From: Fidelibacterota bacterium
Lineage (GTDB): Bacteria > Fidelibacterota > Marinisomatia > Marinisomatales > Marinisomataceae
DNA: 64,000 nucleotides
Direction of reading: 5' to 3'
Assembly: GCA_028140795.1 (NCBI GenBank)
Contig: JAOIOW010000001.1
Coordinates: forward strand, 150,466 to 214,465
Part shown: in pieces, positions 1 through 7,465 of the stretch
Position numbering within the stretch: the stretch's first letter is position 1
Layout of the letters: the number at the start of each line of letters is the position of its first letter
Translations under genes and position numbers: made by a program
Notes under the pieces: generated by a model
Told to the model about the DNA's origin: nothing
Databases searched by the model: none
The model's input: only the letters and a program-made list of their open reading frames with translations

Positions 1-611
1 TCTGATATAACAATCCAATCTTTTTCTTTGCTTAATTTTAGCAGTTTAGATATTGCATCATCAGACCAAACGCCACCAGTCGGATTGCTTGGTGAATTAA
101 TTATAACTCCTTTAACTGAATCATCAATTTTGGAAATTAAATCATCAAAATCTGGTTCAAATTGCTTATCTGAGATTGTATGTACAAGTAAAGGTTCTGC
201 GCCAGCTATTCGTATAAACTCAGGAAATGAAACCCAATAAGGTGAAAAAACTACAACTTTATCGCCTTTATCAAACAGAGCTTGGCAAACAACTGATAAT
301 GATTGTTTTCCGCCATTTGAAACAATAATATTTTCAGGATCGTAGTTTATACCTGTTAAGTTTTTAAGCTTTGTTTGAATTGCTTCTTTTAACTCTAACA
401 TTCCTGATCCAGGCGTATATTTTGTGTACCCATCCACCATAGCTTGTTTTCCAGCCTCTATGATGTGATGAGGTGTATTAAAATCAGGCTCTCCAACGCC
501 AAAATTAATTACATCTTCTCCTTGAGATCTGAGCTCTGCAGCTCTGGCAGTCATTTGGAGAGTAAAAGAAGGTTTGATTTTTTTTACTAAACTAGAAAAT
601 TCTTTTGACAT
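1..611 (-). CDS. Class I/II aminotransferase, aspartate aminotransferase-like (3' part outside window)
   Basis: PLP-dependent aminotransferase of fold type I, probably acting on aspartate or a related amino acid. Only the first ~203 residues are present; the gene runs off the left edge. Visible family marks are INFGVGEPDF near residues 35-44, SPYWVSFPE near 123-131 and NSPSNPTGG at 172-180. The Schiff-base lysine lies beyond the window. The ATG at 611 follows the rho stop after one base (TAA A ATG), so it is the last visible gene of an amidase-folC-rho-aminotransferase run. Aspartate specificity is inferred from the overall resemblance to AspC of the PYWVSYPE type; another amino acid is possible. 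Confidence 0.88.
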   Translation of the reverse strand, partial: MSKEFSSLVKKIKPSFTLQMTARAAELRSQGEDVINFGVGEPDFNTPHHIIEAGKQAMVDGYTKYTPGSGMLELKEAIQTKLKNLTGINYDPENIIVSNGGKQSLSVVCQALFDKGDKVVVFSPYWVSFPEFIRIAGAEPLLVHTISDKQFEPDFDDLISKIDDSVKGVIINSPSNPTGGVWSDDAISKLLKLSKEKDWIVIS

Positions 612-612
612 T

Positions 613-1899
613 TTACTGGCTCATTAAATCTAGGAATTCTTGATTTGTTTTGGTCCTGCGCATTCTATCAGTCATAAACTGCATAGCCTGCTCTGTAGAC
701 ATTTCTCCTAACATTTTTCTCAATATCCACATCCTTGATAAATGTTGATCTGATAATAAAAGCTCCTCTTTTCGCGTACCTGATTTCACGATATTAAATG
801 CAGGATAAATACGTCTATCACTCAATTCTCGATCTAGAACCAATTCCATATTACCTGTTCCTTTAAATTCTTCGAAAATCACTCCATCCATTTTACTTCC
901 GGTATCAATTAAAGCAGTAGCAATAATAGATAAACTTCCGCCTTCTTCCGTATTTCTAGCTGCTCCAAAGAATTTTTTTGGTTTTCTTAGCGCATTTGAA
1001 TCAACACCTCCAGATAATATTTTACCACTATGTGGAATTACGGCATTATGTGCACGTCCCAACCTGGTAATACTATCTAACAGAATAACAACATCCTTAC
1101 CACATTCAACTAATCTTTGTGCTTTAGCAAGAGCCATATCAGATACTTGCACATGTCTTTCTGGTCCTTCATCAAATGTGGATGCAATAACCTCTGCATC
1201 AACACTTCTTTTCATATCTGTAACTTCCTCAGGCCTTTCATCAATCAGAAGAATAATAAGGACAGTATTAGGGTGATTTCTTCTAATTGCGTTTGCAATC
1301 TTTGAAATTAAAATAGTCTTACCGGTTTTAGGCTGAGCTACAATTAAGCCACGTTGACCCTTGCCGATTGGAGCTACCATATCCATTATTCTCATTGACA
1401 TATCGCTTGTATTGGAAAGATTAAATTTTTCATTGGGATGGAGTGGAGTAAACTTATCAAACTTTCTTTGATCTTTAATTTTCTCCGGATTCATACCGTT
1501 AACTTTTGTTAATTGTAAAAGTGCGTGAAATCTTTCTTTAGATTTAGGAGCTCGAGTAGTTCCTTCAACAAAATGACCTGTTTTTAGTTTAAATCTCTTA
1601 ATTTGTGATGGGCTAACATAAATATCTTCAGGCCCAGGTAAATAATTATCATTTACACTTCTTAAAAATCCGTATCCATCAGGTAAAATTTCTAAAACTC
1701 CGGCTGCCATTTTATCGCTTTTGTTGTTATCGTTATTAGTAGAAGGTTTATTGGTCTCTTGTTTCTCTGAAGTGTCTGTAGCAGAAATGGCTTTAATAAG
1801 TTCATCTTTTGACATAGATGATGATTTTTCAATTTCCATTTGCTTTGCTATTTCTTTTAATTCAGTTAGTTTTTTGTCTTTTAAATCAGTTAGTTTCAT
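613..1899 (-). CDS. rho: Transcription termination factor Rho
   Basis: Hexameric RNA-dependent ATPase that ends transcription. The 428 residues fit the family. An N-terminal Rho helix-bundle region (about 1-45) is followed by a short Asn/Lys-rich linker, a cold-shock-like RNA-binding domain (about 65-130) and a RecA-type motor. Walker A is AQPKTGKT at 188-195, and [10 protein letters not shown] near 273-282 is Walker B. The ATG is preceded by GAGGAATT, an acceptable ribosome binding site. It lies 58 bp after folC with no terminator between them, so it is probably co-transcribed with folC. Nothing is unusual beyond the polar linker at 46-63. Confidence 0.97.
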   Translation of the reverse strand: MKLTDLKDKKLTELKEIAKQMEIEKSSSMSKDELIKAISATDTSEKQETNKPSTNNDNNKSDKMAAGVLEILPDGYGFLRSVNDNYLPGPEDIYVSPSQIKRFKLKTGHFVEGTTRAPKSKERFHALLQLTKVNGMNPEKIKDQRKFDKFTPLHPNEKFNLSNTSDMSMRIMDMVAPIGKGQRGLIVAQPKTGKTILISKIANAIRRNHPNTVLIILLIDERPEEVTDMKRSVDAEVIASTFDEGPERHVQVSDMALAKAQRLVECGKDVVILLDSITRLGRAHNAVIPHSGKILSGGVDSNALRKPKKFFGAARNTEEGGSLSIIATALIDTGSKMDGVIFEEFKGTGNMELVLDRELSDRRIYPAFNIVKSGTRKEELLLSDQHLSRMWILRKMLGEMSTEQAMQFMTDRMRRTKTNQEFLDLMSQ

Positions 1900-1957
1900 A
1901 ATTCCTCGATTGTTGTGAAAATTCTTAGGGGAGAGTCACCTTGAAATACAAATTACG

Positions 1958-3205
1958 CTATATATTGCCTTTGTCAAAGGAAAAATCAAAAAATTTATAG
2001 ACGTATTTTGCAATATAATGGCTTCCAAATATAACTTTTGGTCCATCAAATTGTTTATTTTTTAATAATCCTAAAGCATCATTTAAGTTTTCTATAAATT
2101 GGTAATTATTTAAACTTTTTGTCGATTTAATATCATTTTTTGACAGAATGTCTTTAGAAGGAATCGTTGATATGATCAATTCTTTGAAAGCATTTTCAAA
2201 CAAGCTAATGATTTCAGGTCTTATCTTGTCATTTTTCATTACAACCAGCCCAATTGGTTTTTGATTGTATATATTAAATAAATCTGAAGTTAGGATATTT
2301 ACTCCTGAACTATTGTGAGCTACATCATAAAATATATTTTCTCCCATTTGTTGCATTCTGCCTGGCCAAAACCATTGATCCAACCCATCTTGAATTTGAT
2401 TATTGGTAATATTTTTAAATTCATTTTTTATTGTTTCAATAGCTAGTACTGCATTTTCTGCCTGAAATGAACCAGCTTGAGGTAGGGTGTAACTAGAATC
2501 ATGATAATTTAGATGAAGTTTGTTTGTTTTATGTTCAACTATATTGATGAGATCTTTATTAATATAATTTGTGTTAGTGTTCTGTTCAGTTGAAAATTTA
2601 TCTATGACTTCAGCTATATTACTTTTGGTGTTAATTGTTGTATTAGGAACAGAATTTTTTATGATACCACATTTCTCTGCAGTTATTTCTTCAACCGTCT
2701 CACCCAAAAGGTGGGTATGATCAAAATCAATTTCAGTAATGATAGTATGAATAGGTGATAAAACATTTGTGGAATCTAATCTTCCTCCAAGCCCAGTTTC
2801 TACTATTGCAATATCAATTTTGTTTTTTCTAAAATAGTCAAAGGCCATTGCAGTAGTGGCTTCAAAAAATGTAATTGAGTGTTTTTCAAAAAAATCTCTG
2901 TACGTTTTCGTAAAACTTATTATATCGCTATCGTTAATTGGTACTCCATTAATTCTGATTCTTTCATTAAAATTAATCAGATGAGGAGATGTATAAAGCC
3001 CAACCTTTTGTCCTGCATTTTGTAAAATTTTTGCAATTATAGATGCTGTGGAGCCCTTACCGTTAGTTCCAGCTAAATGAATCGATTTAAATTTATCATG
3101 AGGGTTGTTGCATTCATGAAGAATTTTATTAATATTTTCTAAACCTAACTTTATTCCTCTATTATGCAATTGGTATAAATATTCTAATGTAGAATCAATC
3201 ATCAT
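1958..3205 (-). CDS. folC: Bifunctional folylpolyglutamate synthase / dihydrofolate synthase
   Basis: Mur-ligase-family enzyme that adds glutamate to dihydropteroate and to folates, using ATP. The P-loop GTNGKGS lies at residues 46-52. The following Mur-like segment YTSPHLINFNERIRING, a usual FolC signature, fits a 415-residue full-length protein. The start is the first of two adjacent ATG codons, directly abutting the TAA of the upstream amidase gene, so translation is probably coupled. Together with folA-thyA at the other end of the window this covers several folate steps; the purine enzymes PurN and PurH also depend on folate. Confidence 0.95.
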   Translation of the reverse strand: MMIDSTLEYLYQLHNRGIKLGLENINKILHECNNPHDKFKSIHLAGTNGKGSTASIIAKILQNAGQKVGLYTSPHLINFNERIRINGVPINDSDIISFTKTYRDFFEKHSITFFEATTAMAFDYFRKNKIDIAIVETGLGGRLDSTNVLSPIHTIITEIDFDHTHLLGETVEEITAEKCGIIKNSVPNTTINTKSNIAEVIDKFSTEQNTNTNYINKDLINIVEHKTNKLHLNYHDSSYTLPQAGSFQAENAVLAIETIKNEFKNITNNQIQDGLDQWFWPGRMQQMGENIFYDVAHNSSGVNILTSDLFNIYNQKPIGLVVMKNDKIRPEIISLFENAFKELIISTIPSKDILSKNDIKSTKSLNNYQFIENLNDALGLLKNKQFDGPKVIFGSHYIAKYVYKFFDFSFDKGNI

Positions 3206-4360
3206 TTATAGAGTTTTTTGGTACTGTTCAACAGCTCGATAAATTGCTGTCGCCAACTGATCTCGATATTGAGGACTTCGTAATTTTTTTTCTTCCGATG
3301 GATTAGAAATAAATCCTAGCTCTACTAAAACATTTGGCATTGATGCCCCCATAAGTACATAAAACCCAGCCTGTTTAACACCTCTATCCCGACTTTGCAC
3401 TCTTTTTTTAATTTCTTTCTGCACCATGGATGCAAACTGTTCGCTTTTAGATGCAAAGGCACTTTGCGCGATTGTTGCTTGAATCAAATCTTCATTTGTT
3501 AATTTTTTACCAGTTGTTCCCTCAAGTTCTAGCACTGCGTTTTCCCTAGCAGCAACTCTTACTGCTGCTTCGTTTTTATTTGGACCAATTAAAAAGGTTT
3601 CAAATCCACTTGCTCTTCTGTCTTCTGCAGCGTTTGTATGAATACTTATAAATAAATTGCCGTTACTTTCGTTTGCAATTTTAGTTCTCTCGCTTAATCT
3701 CAAAAACACATCTTCATCTCTCGTCATGATTATTTTAACGTTCATATTTTTAGATAATTTTTTTTCCAACCTCTTAGCAACATCCAATGCGATATCTTTT
3801 TCTTTGGTACCTCTATATCCAACCGCACCAGGATCTTTACCTCCATGACCAGCATCAATAACAATGGTTTTAAATTCCCATTTTTCCTTTTCGCTGCGAA
3901 GATCTACATTTTTTGTAATTATTTTTTTATCTGGAGAAATAGATGTAAATCTAATTTCATTGTTTGTGTATTTTATTGATGAAGAATTAGACAAATTTTG
4001 AATGATTCTAAAGAATGATTCAGTCGGCAGATAATAAATACCGTTTTCATTTATCACTTCTGAAGAAAGCTGAAAAAGGGTGTCTTCAATTTCAATAAAT
4101 GTAATTTGGTTGCTAATTTTTATTTTTTTGTCACCTACATAAAAAACAGCTTTTTGTGTTTTATTGTTTATAAACTTTTTTGAATTAGTTATTTGAATGA
4201 AGTCGTTTACAGAAAAAAGCTTTTTATTTTGAATGGTATTTATCTCGCCAATAAGTAAATCATTATCAAAAACCTTTATCTTGGATTCGGTTTTTGCACA
4301 TAAATGTGAGAATAAAAAAATAGTCAAAAAAAGTTGGAAGCATGTTCTCAATAGTTTCAC
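3206..4360 (-). CDS. N-acetylmuramoyl-L-alanine amidase (AmiC-like, Amidase_3)
   Basis: Zinc amidase that cleaves the peptide side chain from MurNAc in peptidoglycan, probably during cell separation. Residues 1-22 are a signal peptide, so it acts in the periplasm. A beta-rich stalk (about 28-140) resembles copper-amine-oxidase N-terminal-like domains. The catalytic Amidase_3 domain follows, with IDAGHGGKDPG (His172), Glu187, ISIHTNA (His241) and VLVELGFISN near the C-terminus supplying the expected metal and catalytic residues. The start is GTG. The gene heads a run with folC, rho and the aminotransferase. A bidirectional terminator lies just upstream, so its promoter must sit within 4361-4390 or inside that hairpin. 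Confidence 0.93.
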   Translation of the reverse strand: MKLLRTCFQLFLTIFLFSHLCAKTESKIKVFDNDLLIGEINTIQNKKLFSVNDFIQITNSKKFINNKTQKAVFYVGDKKIKISNQITFIEIEDTLFQLSSEVINENGIYYLPTESFFRIIQNLSNSSSIKYTNNEIRFTSISPDKKIITKNVDLRSEKEKWEFKTIVIDAGHGGKDPGAVGYRGTKEKDIALDVAKRLEKKLSKNMNVKIIMTRDEDVFLRLSERTKIANESNGNLFISIHTNAAEDRRASGFETFLIGPNKNEAAVRVAARENAVLELEGTTGKKLTNEDLIQATIAQSAFASKSEQFASMVQKEIKKRVQSRDRGVKQAGFYVLMGASMPNVLVELGFISNPSEEKKLRSPQYRDQLATAIYRAVEQYQKTL

Positions 4361-4386
4361 TATTTAAATTATTATAAAAATAATAC

Positions 4387-4414
4387 AAAAGGGCTCAAAA
4401 TTTGAGCCCTTTTT
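4387..4414 (-). terminator. Intrinsic terminator after the small membrane protein genes
   Basis: GGGCTCAAA and TTTGAGCCC (4391-4409) form a near-perfect hairpin flanked by AAAA on the left and TTTTT on the right, so it can work in both directions. It ends transcription of the minus-strand small gene whose stop codon is at 4443. It also isolates the amidase operon that starts at 4360. Confidence 0.85.
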
Positions 4415-4442
4415 ATATCAATCAATATGGTAGAAAATAAAA

Positions 4443-4655
4443 TTATTTTTTCATCCACATTGCAACAATCATAACTGCTACTAAACCGGCAACTCCACCA
4501 TCTCCAATTGCGCTTACTGCATTACCAATGCCCGCAATAACACCAAAGACGTCATCATAAAGTATACCAATAATAGTACCAGCAACAATCAAGTTCATTA
4601 ATAGGCCTGTTGTCATACCTAAAAAATCATTGATTTGTTTAATCACATTTTTCAT
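4443..4655 (-). CDS. Small two-helix membrane protein, paralogue B (unknown function)
   Basis: 70 residues with two long hydrophobic stretches (about 14-32 and 36-67) and a Lys-Lys C-terminus. I do not recognise a family. It aligns by eye with the 68-residue protein encoded just upstream: both share GIL(Y/F)D, a Gly-rich turn, then GG(V/L)(A/T)GL followed by a hydrophobic run. A Shine-Dalgarno AAGGAG lies 7 bases before the ATG, which is strong evidence that it is translated. It is second in a two-gene unit, preceded by an 11-bp hairpin and followed by an intrinsic terminator. Possible roles such as pilin-like subunit, holin-like pore or membrane scaffold are speculation. Confidence 0.82.
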   Translation of the reverse strand: MKNVIKQINDFLGMTTGLLMNLIVAGTIIGILYDDVFGVIAGIGNAVSAIGDGGVAGLVAVMIVAMWMKK

Positions 4656-4678
4656 TGTGTTTTCTCCTTCGAGCTTTT

Positions 4679-4703
4679 AGAGCTCCTCATATTGAGGAGC
4701 TCT
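4679..4703 (-). other. Intercistronic 11-bp hairpin between the small membrane protein genes
   Basis: AGAGCTCCTCA and its exact complement flank a 3-base loop. On the transcribed minus strand it is not followed by a T-run, so it is not a standard terminator. It ends about ten bases before the AAGGAG ribosome binding site of the downstream gene. An mRNA-stabilising or processing element that sets the ratio of the two proteins is a reasonable guess. Confidence 0.6.
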
Positions 4704-4725
4704 ATTTATTAGTAAATACTGATCT

Positions 4726-4932
4726 TTATAATAGTGATAAAAATACTACCAGAACTAGAAGTCCTGTTAGTCCACCATTAAGAAAAGTATCTACAAAACC
4801 CATTATACCACCTAGTGCATCAACTGGTGTATCGAAAAGTATGCCTGCAAAAACAAAAAAGATAATTGCAGCCTTTACTACACCTGTTAGTCCATTTAAA
4901 GCACCATTTAACATTGAATCCCATGAAGCCAT
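4726..4932 (-). CDS. Small two-helix membrane protein, paralogue A (unknown function)
   Basis: 68 residues, highly hydrophobic, with two predicted membrane segments (about 17-34 and 50-68) and very few charges (Asp5, Lys20, Asp34, Asp38, Asp48). The pattern GILFD...GGIMGFVD...NGGLTGLL matches paralogue B downstream. A near-perfect Shine-Dalgarno AAGGAGG lies 7 bases before the ATG. Transcription probably starts at the minus-strand promoter at 5074-5102 and passes a leader terminator at 4965-5006. The family is unknown to me. A tandem pair of tiny, well-translated membrane proteins under apparent attenuation control is uncommon in this compact region. Confidence 0.82.
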   Translation of the reverse strand: MASWDSMLNGALNGLTGVVKAAIIFFVFAGILFDTPVDALGGIMGFVDTFLNGGLTGLLVLVVFLSLL

Positions 4933-4964
4933 GTTATTCCTCCTTGATTAGTTAATAACTAGTT

Positions 4965-5006
4965 AAAAAAAAGGCAAAAACCCTATAAACTTATAGTTTT
5001 TTTGCC
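4965..5006 (-). terminator. Leader terminator (putative attenuator) upstream of the small membrane protein genes
   Basis: On the minus strand GGCAAAAA pairs with TTTTTGCC, and an inner CTATAA pairs with TTATAG across a small internal loop. This is followed directly by eight T (4972 down to 4965). It lies between the promoter at 5074-5102 and the ATG at 4932, and I see no second promoter after it. It should therefore either stop most transcripts after about 100 nt or be a controlled attenuator. Confidence 0.78.
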
Positions 5007-5063
5007 CCCATCATTAATCATGTCAATATGATTAAATTCTTTAAAAAGTTGCCAAAAATTCAT
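4983..5063 (-). CDS. Possible 26-residue leader peptide ending inside the leader terminator
   Basis: An ATG about four bases after the predicted transcription start opens a 26-codon frame beginning MNFWQLFKEF and ending ISL. Its TAG lies in the downstream arm of the terminator hairpin. There is no Shine-Dalgarno, so translation would have to be leaderless. If translated, a ribosome reaching the stop would melt the hairpin and allow read-through, as in pyrBI-type attenuation. The frame may also be chance; codon number and position are the only evidence. Confidence 0.3.
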   Translation of the reverse strand: MNFWQLFKEFNHIDMINDGGKKTISL

Positions 5064-5073
5064 CTTATTTATA

Positions 5074-5102
5074 ATTATAGTCTCTTTTTTTGGGGTAATC
5101 AA
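5074..5102 (-). promoter_or_regulatory. Sigma-70-type promoter for the leader and small membrane protein genes
   Basis: Minus-strand -35 TTGATT (5102-5097), a 17-base spacer and a perfect -10 TATAAT (5079-5074). The predicted start is near 5067, giving a 135-base leader before the ATG at 4932. The rest of the 292-bp gap up to eno (5103-5224) is AT-rich and must hold the eno promoter, but I found no convincing pair of boxes for it. Confidence 0.72.
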
Positions 5103-5224
5103 CCTTTTTTGAGCATTATCTATTAAATAAATAATATGCAATTTCTGTTCATTTTGTTGATTTATGCATTAATAATGCTGAATTCTGTTATTTCATATGA
5201 AATTTATAGACATTAACTTTTTTC

Positions 5225-6508
5225 ATGGATAAAACACTTAAACCAATAATCGAGAAGGTTCATGCTAGAGAGATTTTAGACTCGAGGGGATTTCCAACAG
5301 TTGAAGTGGAAATTACAGCATCGGGTCATAAAAGTATATCTGCTGTTCCTTCAGGAGCATCTACAGGAGAATTTGAAGCTCTAGAACTAAGAGATGGAGA
5401 TGCCAAAAGATTTCACGGTAAAGGTGTTTTAAAAGCTGTGGATCACGTTTTAAACAATTTTGGACCAGCATTGATTGGTAAAGATGCAAGCAACCAAAAA
5501 GAAATTGACGATTTACTTATTAATATTGACGGTTCTTCAAATAAAAGTACGTTTGGTGCAAACGCCAGCTTAGGAATATCAATGGCTTGTTCAGTCGTTA
5601 GTGCTACTTTTTATAATAAGTCATTATATCACTTCTTAAACCCTAATAGTAATGTAATGCCTGTACCAATGATCAACGTCCTCAACGGTGGAATGCATGC
5701 AGACCAAGGTTCTGACCTTCAAGAAATTATGTTATTCCCACATGGTGCAAAAAACTTTAAGCATTCTCTTCAAATGGGCTCTGAGGTATTTCATTGTTTA
5801 AAAAAAGAGTTAAAAAAGCAAGGACTAGGAACAACGGTGGGTGATGAAGGCGGATTTGCTCCGGCACTAAAATCAAACGACCACGCAATTGAGCTCCTTC
5901 TTAATTCTATCGAAAAAGCTGGGTTTAATATTGGGAATGATATTTCTTTAGCTTTAGACGTGGCAGCATCAAGTTTTTATAAAAATCATAAATACCATTT
6001 AAAGGTTGATGGAAGCGTTTTAGATACTGATGGAATGATTGGTTTTTATGAAGATTTAATTAAAAAATACCCAATTGTTTCGATTGAAGATGGTTTAGAT
6101 GAAAACGATTGGGAGGGTTGGGCTAACATGAACAAAGTACTTGGTTCAAAGATTCAAATTGTAGGTGATGATTTAACTGTAACTAACCCAAAAAAGCTAG
6201 AAAAAGCAATTGAGCAAAACTCAATGAATTCTATATTAATCAAGTTGAATCAAATTGGGACTGTTTCAGAGACAATCAAGGCCATAGAGATGGCTAAGAA
6301 AAATAACATGAATTATATCATTTCACACAGATCAGGTGAAACGGAAGATACTTTTATCTCTGATCTATCAGTTGCAATGGATGGCGGACAAATTAAAACA
6401 GGTTCAGTGTGTCGATCTGATAGAACTGCAAAATATAATCGACTTCTAAGAATTGAAGAAGAGCTCCAAAACTCAAAATTGTGTAATTCTTTAAACTTTA
6501 TTAAATGA
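5225..6508 (+). CDS. eno: Enolase
   Basis: Interconverts 2-phosphoglycerate and phosphoenolpyruvate in glycolysis and gluconeogenesis. The 427 residues are the usual length. Recognisable segments are the N-terminal AREILDSRGFPTVEVE (Phe where most enolases have Asn), the SGASTGEFEALELRD loop at 43-57, VGDEGGFAP with the proton-donor Glu208, the magnesium-site region IVGDDLTVTN, and ISHRSGETED. The start is chosen by the conserved N-terminus; no Shine-Dalgarno is visible. It overlaps ftsB by 4 bp (ATGA), a common pairing. Confidence 0.98.
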   Translation: MDKTLKPIIEKVHAREILDSRGFPTVEVEITASGHKSISAVPSGASTGEFEALELRDGDAKRFHGKGVLKAVDHVLNNFGPALIGKDASNQKEIDDLLINIDGSSNKSTFGANASLGISMACSVVSATFYNKSLYHFLNPNSNVMPVPMINVLNGGMHADQGSDLQEIMLFPHGAKNFKHSLQMGSEVFHCLKKELKKQGLGTTVGDEGGFAPALKSNDHAIELLLNSIEKAGFNIGNDISLALDVAASSFYKNHKYHLKVDGSVLDTDGMIGFYEDLIKKYPIVSIEDGLDENDWEGWANMNKVLGSKIQIVGDDLTVTNPKKLEKAIEQNSMNSILIKLNQIGTVSETIKAIEMAKKNNMNYIISHRSGETEDTFISDLSVAMDGGQIKTGSVCRSDRTAKYNRLLRIEEELQNSKLCNSLNFIK

Positions 6509-6798
6509 AGTCATTTTTCTCATTAACAAACCTCTTAATGGTCACAATTTTTGTTGGCTGCATATCTCTGCTTCTGTTTAGCGACAGGGGATTAATTAAT
6601 TTATGGTCACTTAAAAAAGAAAAATTAGAAATTCAAAATGAAATCAATGATTTAAGAAATCAAATTGCTATGCTTGAAAAAGAAGAAGAGAAGTTAAAAT
6701 TTGATGAAAAATACATTGAAAAGATTGCTCGAGAAAAATTTAAAATGGTTAAACCTGGAGAAAGAGTTTTTAAAGTAACGGACGGGGAATCTAACTAA
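6505..6798 (+). CDS. ftsB: Septum formation initiator FtsB/DivIC-like
   Basis: 97-residue bitopic membrane protein. A short cytoplasmic N-terminus leads to one membrane helix (about 8-27), then a Lys/Glu/Leu-rich coiled coil (about 33-65) and the conserved tail YIEKIAREKFKMVKPGE. It acts with FtsL and FtsQ in the divisome. It is translationally coupled to eno through a 4-bp overlap, and its last codons overlap the 3' end of convergent recO by 8 bp. Confidence 0.88.
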   Translation: MKSFFSLTNLLMVTIFVGCISLLLFSDRGLINLWSLKKEKLEIQNEINDLRNQIAMLEKEEEKLKFDEKYIEKIAREKFKMVKPGERVFKVTDGESN

Positions 6799-7465
6799 AT
6801 AAATCTTTTGCAACCTTAAATGACTTTACGTCTGGAAAGTGATATCTTACCAGCTCTGACATAAATCTAGTCATTATTTTTCTTTCATAATTAGGCATAT
6901 TTTTTGATTTATGCATTCCACTAAGATCCAAATCAAATATTAGATTCAAATCGTCTAATAAATTTGGATTTTTTTGCTGAAAACGTAAGATTATCGGATG
7001 TTTTTTTGCGCTTAAAATGTCATACCCGCTGTTTTTAAGAAAATGCAATATAAAGTAATAAAAAGCGTTATTAAGATTTTTGTTATTATGGTCAAAATAA
7101 AGCATTACAGATTGTAATGTATCATATGTCTTTGTGTCAGGAATTTCTTCATCATAGCTTTTATCAATTATTTCTAGCATAGATGTACAAAGCACTGTTT
7201 TTTTTAAGTCTGCACATATATTCTCCCAGTCGTTTATAAGTTTTACGCTATAAACTGGATGTATTTGTTTTTTAGGGTGATGCGTATAATTAATCTCGAC
7301 CTCATTTAATTGCTGATATATCGCTTTGTTAGGTGACTTTTGCCTCATTGCTGCTTTTACAATGTATGTAGACTTGCCCTTTTCTCTCGTAAATAGCCTA
7401 ACTATTAAACTTGATTCTTTAAAGATTGTTGTTTTTAGTACAAGTGCGTGAGATTTGATTTTCAT
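6791..7465 (-). CDS. recO: DNA repair protein RecO
   Basis: Helps RecR load RecA on SSB-coated gaps in the RecF pathway. The N-terminal OB-fold starts with MKIKSHALVLKT and continues SLIVRLFTREKGKSTYIVKAAMRQKS, which is typical. The helical C-terminal half is divergent, and I see no zinc-binding cysteine set. I chose the ATG at 7465 (224 residues) because it overlaps the stop of the preceding gene as ATGA and matches the family start. An in-frame upstream start at 7489 would add eight non-conserved residues. Confidence 0.88.
   Translation of the reverse strand: MKIKSHALVLKTTIFKESSLIVRLFTREKGKSTYIVKAAMRQKSPNKAIYQQLNEVEINYTHHPKKQIHPVYSVKLINDWENICADLKKTVLCTSMLEIIDKSYDEEIPDTKTYDTLQSVMLYFDHNNKNLNNAFYYFILHFLKNSGYDILSAKKHPIILRFQQKNPNLLDDLNLIFDLDLSGMHKSKNMPNYERKIMTRFMSELVRYHFPDVKSFKVAKDLFS

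Noticed and set aside
4679-4703. Intercistronic hairpin as a terminator of the first small gene
   Set aside because: No T-run follows on the transcribed strand, and the second gene, which is clearly translated, has no promoter of its own.
4655-4951. A 98-codon plus-strand frame across the small membrane protein gene
   Set aside because: The minus-strand frame has an excellent Shine-Dalgarno, membrane helices and a paralogue. The plus-strand frame has none of these and is rich in Pro, Ser and Thr like a shadow.
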